Below, one piece after another: positions 18,001 through 25,833 of a stretch of 64,000 nt of DNA. The stretch comes from Candidatus Halocynthiibacter alkanivorans. Its GTDB lineage: Bacteria; Pseudomonadota; Alphaproteobacteria; Rhodobacterales; Rhodobacteraceae. A program made the translations under genes and the position numbers. A model generated the notes under the pieces. The model was not told the DNA's origin and did no database searches. It worked only from the letters and a program-made list of their open reading frames with translations. How positions within the stretch are numbered: position 1 is the first letter of the stretch; the number at the start of each line of letters is the position of its first letter. The stretch lies in the NCBI RefSeq assembly GCF_003333265.1, contig NZ_QOLB01000137.1:1-64000 (forward strand), written 5' to 3'.

Positions 18001-18558
18001 TTACTGTTGGTGTCGGGTGTATTCAAAAATGCGCGCCGGCGGCAGGTTGGCCCAGACCGTACCACGGTGGCGGCTGGTCACGCCAAGCTCTGCCTGCATT
18101 GTTTCTGAAAGCGGTGATTTGCGGCTGTAGGCCAGTTGGGTCATCACCCCGTCCCGGGCCATCACTTTAAGCGCCGGGACGACAATGGCGCGCTGCAACT
18201 GCGGCCGGGCCAGCAGCGGCACACCAGAGACCACGGCGCTGATATCGCTCAGACCAATATCGGCGATGTCCTGTGCGGTGCGGTTCAACACGGTGACTCC
18301 AGGAAATTTCTCGCGCAGGTGTTCGCAAAACAGCGGGTTCATTTCCAGCAGGGTCAGGCGGGACGGATCGACGCCGCGCGCCAGAATCGCCCGGGTGAAA
18401 ACCCCGGTGCCCGGGCCGATTTCAACCACCGGCCCCCGGGTGTTTTCCAGCCCCCTGGTGATCAGACGGGCGGTGCGGGCGCTGGACGGCGCAATGGCGG
18501 CAATCTGGGTCGGGCGACGGATCGCTTCACTCAAAAATACTGCAATATCAATGGCCAT
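18001..18558 (-). CDS. SAM-dependent methyltransferase, PmtA-like (phospholipid N-methyltransferase)
   Basis: This 185-residue soluble methyltransferase has the SAM-binding motif VVEIGPGTGVFTRAIL, an acidic strand-2 end (LLEMNP), and VVSGVPLL at motif IV. The N-terminal AIDIAVFLSEAIRRPTQIAA with APSS fits the small PmtA enzymes that convert phosphatidylethanolamine towards phosphatidylcholine in Rhodobacter. The ATG at 18558 follows GGAGAG five bases upstream, better than the ATG at 18600. A general rRNA-methylase-like role cannot be excluded. Confidence 0.75.
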   Translation of the reverse strand: MAIDIAVFLSEAIRRPTQIAAIAPSSARTARLITRGLENTRGPVVEIGPGTGVFTRAILARGVDPSRLTLLEMNPLFCEHLREKFPGVTVLNRTAQDIADIGLSDISAVVSGVPLLARPQLQRAIVVPALKVMARDGVMTQLAYSRKSPLSETMQAELGVTSRHRGTVWANLPPARIFEYTRHQQ

Positions 18559-18668
18559 GTCCGCTCTCCGTAAACGCATTTTTTCAGTACACTTATGCAA
18601 ATACTTCGAACGAAAACAACTGCCTACAGGCTGTTGTCACGAAAAGTTCACAATATTAGCCTGTCATG

Positions 18669-19154
18669 TTATTTGCGAAACTTGTCCAGGCTGACAATTT
18701 CGGCTTCCTTGTGCCGGTGGTGATCATCTTCAATCGGTTCCGGCGGGATGAAGGCTTCGACCTCATCATCCTGCTGCCCCGACTCTTCCTCATCGTCCTC
18801 ATCCTGTGTTTCGAAGCGCAGGCCGAATTCGACGGACGGATCCACAAAGGTGCGGATGGCATCATAGGGAATATAGAGCGGCTCAGGATTGTCCCCGAAG
18901 TTCAGCGTAATGGCGAATCCATCGTCATTCACTTCGAGATCCTCAAACCAGTGTTGCACCACCACGGTCATTTCCCGCGGGTAACGGTCCGACAGCCAGT
19001 CTGCAATGGCGACATCCGGGTGTTTGGTGTCAAACGTGATGAAAAAATGGTGCTGCCCGGGCAGTCCACTGTCCGCCACATCGAGGAGAACTTGTTTGAT
19101 CAGGCTCCGCATCGCGCGGTGCATCAGATTCCCGTAGTCAATTGACCCAGTCAT
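18669..19154 (-). CDS. sspB: SspB-family ClpXP adaptor
   Basis: This 161-residue protein matches alphaproteobacterial SspB, which delivers ssrA-tagged proteins to ClpXP. The beta-rich peptide-binding domain includes HHFFITFDTKHPDV, YPREMTVVVQHWFEDL and FGDNPEPLYIPYDAI. An acidic linker (about residues 118-135) leads to a short conserved C-terminal tail, EIVSLDKFRK, which in this family docks on ClpX. The start at 19154 gives the family N-terminus. The tmRNA gene that makes its substrates lies only 3 kb away. Confidence 0.85.
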   Translation of the reverse strand: MTGSIDYGNLMHRAMRSLIKQVLLDVADSGLPGQHHFFITFDTKHPDVAIADWLSDRYPREMTVVVQHWFEDLEVNDDGFAITLNFGDNPEPLYIPYDAIRTFVDPSVEFGLRFETQDEDDEEESGQQDDEVEAFIPPEPIEDDHHRHKEAEIVSLDKFRK

Positions 19155-19242
19155 TTCGGTACCTTTCGAACTGTAGCTCCAGCATAGGGGATTCGGCCCC
19201 AAAGGGAAGGGCAGCTGTGGCTATGGCGGCGCCGCTGGTGCG

Positions 19243-20484
19243 TTAAACCAGCGACAAAAGCCAGCCACTGCCGGCGCTGATAAACAGCACCGGAATCAAG
19301 CCGAGGCGCAGGCGCAACAATAACAGTGCCGCCAGTGCCGTAAGCGACAGGGCAATGAGGCTGACGCTGCTCCAGACCGGGATCAGCAGCTTGACCGGAC
19401 CGGGGGACCACAGCGACAACTCGCCGAACATAACATTGAGCGCAAACCACACAGACAGGTTCAGAATCACCCCGGTGACAGCGGCGGAGATCGCGCGCAT
19501 TGCGCCATGCAGCCGGGGTTTGGATGACAACATCTCGATGTAGGGCGCGCCGAGGAATATCCATAAAAAACAGGGGGTAAACGTCACCCAGAGGGTCATC
19601 AGTGCCGCCAGAACACCAGCAGATATGCCGCCACCGGTCGCGGCCTGAAACCCCACAAACTCAGTGACCAGGATCAGCGGGCCCGGGGTGGTCTCCGCCA
19701 GACCCAGCCCGTCCACCATGGCCTGAGGCGTCAGCCAGCCGCGGTTGGTCACCACGTCCTGCGCCATCCAGGCCAGAACCGCATAGGCGCCGCCAAAAGT
19801 GATCACCGCCAGGCGGGAGAAAAACAAGCCGATTTCAAGCAACCGGTCAGCGCCTGCCGCCCAGGCCGCCAGCAGCGGCGCGGCCCACAGGCCGCCCCAG
19901 ATTGTGATTGTACGCAGCGGCGTGGCGCGGACTGTGTGGCTTTCGCCTGCAGTGCCGCGTGCCGTGAACGCGCCCCAGGCGGCAGCGGCGGCGATAACCA
20001 GCGGGAAGGGCAGGGCCAGGGCAAAGAGCCCGAGGAACGCCAGCAGGGCCAGCACCCGGTCGGCCTTTGTTTTCAGGGCTTTCGCCGCCAGTTTCATCAA
20101 TGCCTGGATCACCACGATGACCACCGCGGCCTTGATGCCCAGAAACAGAGTTGAGACCAGCGGCAACGTGCCCCAGAGCGCGTATCCGGTGGCCAGCGCC
20201 ATCATCACCAGGGCTCCGGGCAGCACGAAGGCAAGCCCGGCAAACAGCCCGCCGGCGACGCCGTGCAGGCGCCAACCGGCATAGGTGGTCAGCTGCATCG
20301 CTTCGGGCCCGGGCAGCAACATGCAAAAAGACAGCGCCGACAGGAACTGCGCTTCTGAAAGCCAAGAGTTTTCGTCCACCAGTTCCCGGTGCATCACCGC
20401 AATCTGCGCCGCCGGGCCGCCAAAGGACAGAAGCCCGATGCGGATGAAAACACGGGCGGCTTCAGAAAATGAAGGTTTTTTCAT
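19243..20484 (-). CDS. chrA: chromate efflux transporter ChrA
   Basis: This 413-residue membrane protein has the two homologous CHR halves of long-chain ChrA, each opening with a conserved cytoplasmic motif (FGGPAAQIAVMHRELV in the first, FGGAYAVLAWMAQDVV in the second), and about ten hydrophobic segments. PGPEAMQLTTYAG and ETTPGPLILVTEFVG are the paired PGP motifs. It exports chromate, probably driven by the proton gradient. It starts three bases after the rhodanese-ChrB gene, so the two form an operon. Confidence 0.93.
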   Translation of the reverse strand: MKKPSFSEAARVFIRIGLLSFGGPAAQIAVMHRELVDENSWLSEAQFLSALSFCMLLPGPEAMQLTTYAGWRLHGVAGGLFAGLAFVLPGALVMMALATGYALWGTLPLVSTLFLGIKAAVVIVVIQALMKLAAKALKTKADRVLALLAFLGLFALALPFPLVIAAAAAWGAFTARGTAGESHTVRATPLRTITIWGGLWAAPLLAAWAAGADRLLEIGLFFSRLAVITFGGAYAVLAWMAQDVVTNRGWLTPQAMVDGLGLAETTPGPLILVTEFVGFQAATGGGISAGVLAALMTLWVTFTPCFLWIFLGAPYIEMLSSKPRLHGAMRAISAAVTGVILNLSVWFALNVMFGELSLWSPGPVKLLIPVWSSVSLIALSLTALAALLLLRLRLGLIPVLFISAGSGWLLSLV

Positions 20485-20487
20485 GGG

Positions 20488-21297
20488 TTATCCTCGCGAC
20501 GCCGGCCAGTCATGGCCTTCATTCTGCCCGTCGCGCGCCCAGCGATAGAGGGCGTCATATAGCGTCATGCCAGCAGACAATTGTTGATGATCATCGCGGT
20601 ACTGGCGCGACAACCCGACGGAAATGGCCAGCAAACCCGCCGCTTGCGGCACAAGATCATGGCGGTTGGTATCCGCCGCCCGGACCACCGCCGCCAGGCT
20701 GTGCAGCGCCGGCAGATCCAGGGCGAATTCTTCCACCATCGTGTCAAAGGTGCATCTGTCGCCCCGATGGCTCCAGAACGTGCCCTCAATGTCAAAAGGG
20801 GTTGCGCCAAACCGGTCGGCAACATCCGCGACTTCACCGGGGCTGACAAACAGAAAACGCGCCTGCGGGTCGACAAAACGACGGATAAGCCAGGGGCAGG
20901 CGATGCGGTCAATTTTTGGCCGGTGCCGCGTCACCCACAGGGTTGCGCCCTCTGATCTGGCGGGCACTGCGGCGGCCGGAACGCAGGGCATGCCACTGTC
21001 GCGCCAGCCAAGGTTTCCGCCGCCAAGATATTCCGCGTCTGTGCCGTCGGCCCGCAGCCAGGCCACTACGCCCTGACTGAGTTTTTTACCCTTCTGGCAT
21101 GTGACGACAATTTTTCCACCACGCGCTGCGTCCTGAATGGCAGGCAGGTCACGGTGCGGGATGCGGATCGCGGTTGGCACCAGACAGGGATCGTCGTCAA
21201 AGTCTGCATCAATGCGGACATCAACGACCACCGGAGCTTCGGGGGTGCCGAGAAGGCGGATTAACTGATTTGGGGTGATTTCATTCGGGGCTGACAT
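20488..21297 (-). CDS. rhodanese-ChrB fusion (sulfurtransferase/chromate resistance protein)
   Basis: This 269-residue protein joins an N-terminal rhodanese domain (about residues 5-105, active-site Cys67 in VVTCQKGKK) to a C-terminal ChrB-type domain (about 115-265: RPKIDRIACPWLIRRFVD, DRCTFDTMVEEF). ChrB domains accompany ChrA and act in chromate sensing or reduction. The rhodanese half suggests sulfane-sulfur chemistry. The start at 21297 follows an AAGG site; the frame open to 21426 is not conserved-looking. It is in an operon with chrA. Confidence 0.85.
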   Translation of the reverse strand: MSAPNEITPNQLIRLLGTPEAPVVVDVRIDADFDDDPCLVPTAIRIPHRDLPAIQDAARGGKIVVTCQKGKKLSQGVVAWLRADGTDAEYLGGGNLGWRDSGMPCVPAAAVPARSEGATLWVTRHRPKIDRIACPWLIRRFVDPQARFLFVSPGEVADVADRFGATPFDIEGTFWSHRGDRCTFDTMVEEFALDLPALHSLAAVVRAADTNRHDLVPQAAGLLAISVGLSRQYRDDHQQLSAGMTLYDALYRWARDGQNEGHDWPASRG

Positions 21298-21604
21298 GGG
21301 CATCCTTACTGGGTTAACAGGCGGCCTGCGGAAGCAGACCGAGGATGCGAAACTCCGGTTCAAAACCTCACGGGGTATTCGCGCGCCCCATACAGCGGGT
21401 ATTGCAAACAGGGTCTGCACTGTCAACAGAGGCCGCTATATCCCGCCAGACTCAGACATGCGCTGCCACCGGATTTGACGGGGGAAATTTCGATGCCACA
21501 GAAAACGCGCACCGGATCAGAGACCGGCAGGCGGCAAGGCTTCGGGGGCAGCGCGTCCGCACAATAAGCGGCACCGCCAGGCAACCCGGCGCTGAGGCCC
21601 GGGC
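21298..21604. other. intergenic region upstream of the chromate operon
   Basis: No gene is supported here. The stretch should include the promoter of the rhodanese-ChrB/chrA operon, but I cannot pick out a confident -35/-10 pair. It is bounded on the right by the 23-bp repeat array. Confidence 0.5.
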
Positions 21605-21742
21605 GCAACAGCCACCGCGTGCGCGCGGCGACAAAATCTGTGGATGCGCAGCGGCAATGACTGTGGGCGTGCGGCGACAAACACTGGCGGAGCGCGACGA
21701 CAAAGGCTGTGGGAGTACAGCGACAAAGACATGGGGAGGGAG
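21605..21742. repeat. six degenerate 23-bp tandem repeats next to ssrA
   Basis: Units begin at exactly 21605, 21628, 21651, 21674, 21697 and 21720. On the plus strand most start GCGACAAA and contain CTGTGG near the middle. The 23-bp period is not a multiple of three and no gene runs through it. The array abuts the 3' side of the tmRNA gene and has no spacers, so it is not a CRISPR. Confidence 0.8.
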
Positions 21743-22080
21743 TTAGGTGCAGGTTTCTGTTGCCAGGTACCTGCGAACCCCGCCAATCGCTGCTAAGCGA
21801 AAGGACTTAAGGTTTCGATTTCTCGAACTGCTTACGCAGCAAGAGCCATCGGAGCTTTGTTGTCATTTGCAACTAGCTTTAATGAACCGATAACGGTGGT
21901 ATCTCACCGAGACAAAGCTAACTCCTTTAGACGTCCGTCGATCCTGTTTCGACCCCATGGTCCCCAAATGAAGGAGGTTTGGTGGAGTCGCCGGGTACCG
22001 CCCCCGGGTCCGATCCGCTTATTACGAGCGCGTTTATGTCCATAGCCGAAGCCCGTTTAATGTAGGCGTCCCGCGGGGCA
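21743..22080 (-). ncRNA. ssrA: transfer-messenger RNA, circularly permuted two-piece form
   Basis: On the minus strand the tag reading frame (21870-21832) reads ANDNKAPMALAA then TAA, a typical ssrA degradation tag. The acceptor piece comes first, ending CGACTCCACCA at 21980, and its 7-base acceptor strand pairs with GGGGTCG at 21956-21950, the 5' end of the coding piece, which continues AAACAGGATCGACGG. A 23-base internal segment (21979-21957) would be removed, as in other alphaproteobacterial permuted tmRNAs. The T-arm CCGGG/CCCGG with a 7-base loop precedes the acceptor strand. A GNRA-loop hairpin (21774-21749) lies near the 3' end. The outer ends are approximate. With SmpB it rescues stalled ribosomes; SspB at 18.7 kb would recognise the tag. 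Confidence 0.95.
21832..21870 (-). other. tmRNA tag reading frame
   Basis: Twelve codons from GCA encode ANDNKAPMALAA and end with TAA. The LAA end is the ClpX recognition signal, and the AND(N) start is the SspB-binding portion. Confidence 0.95.
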
Positions 22081-22210
22081 GGTTCAAGAGCCAAACGCAC
22101 CGCTTTTAAATTAGCCGCGGCTGCAGAAAAAACATGTTAAATGCAATTGGTGTCTTGCGCGGTTTCAAAAGACAGTTAGACACCGGAAATCTGATTCCGA
22201 CACCAGGCGC

Positions 22211-24112
22211 ATGGAGACGATATTGAACCAGGCTGTGAACACACCAAACGACCTTTACGGGATTGAAAACTGGGGCATGGATCTGGTGTCCGTTCTGCCC
22301 GACGGCGATCTGGCGCTGGCCAACCCGATCGCCCCCGATATGCCCCATGTCAGCCTGCCACAGATCGTCAGTGATCTGCGGGAACGTGGCATCGCGGCAC
22401 CGGTCTTGCTGCGGGTCAGCCAGTTTCTGGAACATGGGATTCAATCGATCAACGGCTGTTTTGAGCGCGCGATTTCGCGGGTCGGCTACAAAGGTGTCTA
22501 TCGCGGTGTGTTCCCGATCAAGGTGAACCAGCAGGCGCAGGTCATTGACCGGATTGTCGAATTTGGCCGGCCCTATTCTTATGGGCTGGAGGCCGGTTCC
22601 AAACCCGAACTGGTGATCGCGCTGGCGCATAAACTGGCGCGCGAGGCGCTGATCGTGTGCAATGGGGTGAAGGACGCGGAATTTATCCGCCTCGCGATCC
22701 TGTCGCGCCGGCTGGGGTTTAACACCGTGATCGTGCTGGAAAGCCCGAAAGAGCTGGAAACGGTGATCGAGGTGGTTGAGGAGCTTGGCGAAGAGCCTCT
22801 GCTCGGCGTGCGGGTCAAACTGACCAACCGGATTACTGGTAAATGGGCCGAAAGCTCTGGTGACCGGTCCACCTTTGGCATGAACACCGATCAGCTCGTC
22901 GCGGTGCTGGACAAGCTGCGCGATTCCGGGCTGCTGCATTGCCTGAAACTGCAGCATTCCCACCTTGGCAGCCAGGTGCCCGACGTCAACGATGTGCGCC
23001 GTGCCACCACCGAGGCCTGCCGCTATTTTGCCGAGTTGAAGGCCGAAGGCGTGGAGCTGACCCATCTGGATCTCGGCGGCGGCCTGGGTGTTGATTACAC
23101 CGGTGAAAAAAGCGCTGCGGTGAATTCGATCAACTATTCGATGGCGGAATATTGCGACAATGTGGTGGAAACCGTGGCTTATGCAATGGATGAGGCCGGG
23201 TTGGATCATCCGACTCTGGTGACCGAAAGCGGCCGCGCCGTGGTGGCGACCTCCTCGATGCTAATATTCGATGTGCTGGAAGCGACGCTTTATGACGCGC
23301 CGACCGCGCCAAAACCCGAAACGGACGACCACCACCTGATCAGCGATCTGGCGGCAGTGGCAGGCTACCTGACACCGGTGCGGCTGCAGGAATGCATGAA
23401 TGACGCCTCTTTCTACCGGGAAGAGCTGCGGGCCTTGTTCCGGCGCGGCTATATCAACCTGCGACAGATGGCGCGTTCCGAGCGCATCTACCTGCATCTG
23501 ATGTCGCAGATCAAAGCGTTGGCGGCCAAAGAAGATCAGCCCGCCGAGGTCCAGGAAGCGCTGGACCAGCTTGCCGATATCTATCACTGCAATTTTTCGC
23601 TGTTTCAGTCACTGCCCGATGTCTGGGCCATTGATCAGCTGCACCCGGTGGTGCCGTTGCAACGGTTAAATGAACACCCGGACCGGCGCGCGATTCTGTC
23701 TGACATCACCTGTGATTCCGACGGCAAAATCGACAAGTTCATCCTCGGGGATGGTCCGGCGGCCTCAATGCCGGTGCATTCGCTGCGCGAGGGTGAAACT
23801 TATTACCTGGGCGTGCTGTTTGTTGGTGCCTATCAGGAAACGCTGGGCGATCTGCACAACCTGTTCGGCGACACGAATGTGGCCACCATCGAGCTGCGCC
23901 CGGACGGCGGTTTTGACCTGCTGCACGAGCAGGAGGGCGATACCATATCTGAGGTAATGTCCTATGTGGAATATGATCCGCGCGACTGTGTCGCCGCCTT
24001 CCGCAAGCTGGTGGACGAAGCCATTTCTGCCGGAAATCTGAAATCGGCAGACCGCAAAACGCTGATGGCGGCTTACCGCGACAGCATCAACGGCTATACT
24101 TATTACGAATGA
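22211..24112 (+). CDS. speA: biosynthetic arginine decarboxylase
   Basis: This 633-residue PLP enzyme converts arginine to agmatine. It has the group IV alanine-racemase-like barrel with the PLP lysine K104 in FPIKVNQQAQ, the GGGLGVDY phosphate-binding loop, and the long SpeA helical and C-terminal domains. Length matches the 630-660 usual for SpeA. The ATG at 22211 has a weak site; a TTG at 22223 with GGAG six bases upstream is a plausible alternative. It opens a plus-strand polyamine operon that runs to 27865. Confidence 0.94.
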   Translation: METILNQAVNTPNDLYGIENWGMDLVSVLPDGDLALANPIAPDMPHVSLPQIVSDLRERGIAAPVLLRVSQFLEHGIQSINGCFERAISRVGYKGVYRGVFPIKVNQQAQVIDRIVEFGRPYSYGLEAGSKPELVIALAHKLAREALIVCNGVKDAEFIRLAILSRRLGFNTVIVLESPKELETVIEVVEELGEEPLLGVRVKLTNRITGKWAESSGDRSTFGMNTDQLVAVLDKLRDSGLLHCLKLQHSHLGSQVPDVNDVRRATTEACRYFAELKAEGVELTHLDLGGGLGVDYTGEKSAAVNSINYSMAEYCDNVVETVAYAMDEAGLDHPTLVTESGRAVVATSSMLIFDVLEATLYDAPTAPKPETDDHHLISDLAAVAGYLTPVRLQECMNDASFYREELRALFRRGYINLRQMARSERIYLHLMSQIKALAAKEDQPAEVQEALDQLADIYHCNFSLFQSLPDVWAIDQLHPVVPLQRLNEHPDRRAILSDITCDSDGKIDKFILGDGPAASMPVHSLREGETYYLGVLFVGAYQETLGDLHNLFGDTNVATIELRPDGGFDLLHEQEGDTISEVMSYVEYDPRDCVAAFRKLVDEAISAGNLKSADRKTLMAAYRDSINGYTYYE

Positions 24113-24135
24113 CACCTCAATCTGGAGAGATACGG

Positions 24136-25341
24136 ATGGGTAAAACACTGGTTATCGGGGCAGGGGGCGTCTCCTCTGCTGCCGTGCATAAAATGGCGAT
24201 GAATGCGGATATCTTTTCCGACATCACCCTGGCTTCGCGCCGCAAGTTCAAATGCGATGACATCGCGGCTGAGGTGAAAAAACGCACTGGCGTCATCATC
24301 AAAACGGCCGAGGTCGATGCGATGGATGTGGCCGCCGTGGTGGCTTTGATCCGCGACACCGGCGCTGAACTTCTGGTCAACCTGGCGCTGCCCTACCAGG
24401 ATCTGAAACTGATGGACGCCTGTCTTGAGGCCGGAATCCACTACCTGGACACCGCCAACTATGAGCCCGAAGACGAGGCCAAGTTCGAATATCACTGGCA
24501 GTGGGCCTATCAGGAACGCTTCAAAGCCGCTGGCCTGACCGCGATCCTGGGATCAGGTTTTGATCCGGGCGTGACTTCGGTCTTTGCCACCTGGCTGAAA
24601 AAACACAAGCTGGACACCATCCGCCAGATCGACGTGCTGGACTGTAACGGAGGTGACAATGGCATGGTGTTTGCCACCAACTTCAACCCGGAAATCAACA
24701 TCCGCGAAGTGACTGCCGACGTGCGCCACTGGGAAAACGGCGACTGGGTGACCAGCCCGGCGATGACCCATAAAGTGGCCTATGATTTCCCGGCGGTGGG
24801 CGAAAAGAACATGTACCTCATGTATCATGAGGAACTGGAGTCGATGAAAACCCACTTCCCCGAAATCGAACGGGCACGGTTCTGGATGACCTTTGGCGAC
24901 GCCTATATCAACCACGTGCGCGTTCTCGAAGGCATCGGCATGACCTCGATCGCACCGGTGATGCACAATGGTCAGGAAATCATCCCGCTGCAGTTCCTGA
25001 AGTCGGTGCTGCCGGATCCGTCGGATCTGGGCGCTCTGACCGTTGGCAAAACCTGTATTGGTGACATTGCCACCGGGCTGAAAGACGGGGTCGAAAAGAC
25101 CTATTACATCTACAATATCTGTGACCACGAAGAATGTTACGCCGAAGTGGGCAGCCAGGCGGTGTCCTATACCACCGGCGTGCCGGCGATGATCGGCGCG
25201 GCGATGGTGCTGAAAGGCATCTGGCGCGATCCTGGTGTGTGGAACATGGAACAGCTGGATCCGGATGGGTTCATGGATATGCTGAACAGCCAGGGTCTGC
25301 CCTGGCAGGTGCATGAACTCGACGGTCCCGTCGACTTCTGA
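24136..25341 (+). CDS. carboxynorspermidine/carboxyspermidine dehydrogenase (saccharopine dehydrogenase family)
   Basis: This 401-residue NADPH-binding protein has a GAGGVSSAAVHKMA dinucleotide motif at residues 8-21. The substrate domain (GSGFDPGVTSVFATW, CNGGDNG, FNPEINIREV) matches carboxynorspermidine synthase rather than lysine-pathway saccharopine enzymes. It condenses putrescine or diaminopropane with aspartate semialdehyde, and the presence of NspC downstream confirms the assignment. The ATG at 24136 follows GGAGAG. The gene starts 23 bases after speA and its stop overlaps the GNAT start. Confidence 0.9.
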   Translation: MGKTLVIGAGGVSSAAVHKMAMNADIFSDITLASRRKFKCDDIAAEVKKRTGVIIKTAEVDAMDVAAVVALIRDTGAELLVNLALPYQDLKLMDACLEAGIHYLDTANYEPEDEAKFEYHWQWAYQERFKAAGLTAILGSGFDPGVTSVFATWLKKHKLDTIRQIDVLDCNGGDNGMVFATNFNPEINIREVTADVRHWENGDWVTSPAMTHKVAYDFPAVGEKNMYLMYHEELESMKTHFPEIERARFWMTFGDAYINHVRVLEGIGMTSIAPVMHNGQEIIPLQFLKSVLPDPSDLGALTVGKTCIGDIATGLKDGVEKTYYIYNICDHEECYAEVGSQAVSYTTGVPAMIGAAMVLKGIWRDPGVWNMEQLDPDGFMDMLNSQGLPWQVHELDGPVDF

Positions 25342-25823
25342 TGAAAATCCGCGCGGAGCGTGCCGGCGATCAACAGGCTGTCCATCGGCTGACCGAAGAC
25401 GCCTTCGGTCAGCCAGACGAGGCCCGCTTGATCGGCATGCTCCGCGCTGACGGCGATGTGGCGCTGTCGCTGGTGGCAGAAGAGGGCGGTGTCCTTCTTG
25501 GCCATGTGCTGTTCTCGCCGATGGCGGCGCCAGTCAGGGTACTGGGACTGGCGCCGCTCTCAGTGGCACCGCACTGCCAGAAACAGGGCATCGGCGCGTT
25601 GCTGGTGCGCAAAGGGCTGGAATTGGCACGGGACACAGGCTGGCAGGCGGTGTTTGTGCTGGGCGATCCTGGCTATTACGCCCGTTTTGGGTTTACTTCG
25701 AAGGCTGCCGAAGGGTTCGAAAATCCTTTTGCAGGCCCTCATTTTATGGCGCTGGAACTCCATCAAGGCGCGCTCTCAACTCCTTTCGCGGTGGGTTATG
25801 CGCCCGCGTTTGCCAGACTATAA
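25341..25823 (+). CDS. GNAT N-acetyltransferase (YhbS-like) within the polyamine operon
   Basis: This 160-residue protein resembles YhbS-type GNATs: IRAERAGDQQAVHRLTEDAF at the start, the acetyl-CoA loop CQKQGIGALLVRKGL, and FVLGDPGYYARFGF, a motif typical of this subgroup. The TGATG overlap with the upstream dehydrogenase and the 10-base gap to nspC place it firmly in the operon. A polyamine or intermediate could be the acceptor, but family members also acetylate other amines, so function is open. Confidence 0.82.
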   Translation: MKIRAERAGDQQAVHRLTEDAFGQPDEARLIGMLRADGDVALSLVAEEGGVLLGHVLFSPMAAPVRVLGLAPLSVAPHCQKQGIGALLVRKGLELARDTGWQAVFVLGDPGYYARFGFTSKAAEGFENPFAGPHFMALELHQGALSTPFAVGYAPAFARL

Positions 25824-25833
25824 AGGACGCCCT

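Noticed and set aside
21605-21742. CRISPR array
   Set aside because: The 23-bp units are head to tail with no spacers and differ from one another; no cas genes are present.
22106-23209. 367-codon minus-strand frame opposite speA
   Set aside because: It runs antisense through conserved speA sequence and overlaps the tmRNA promoter region.
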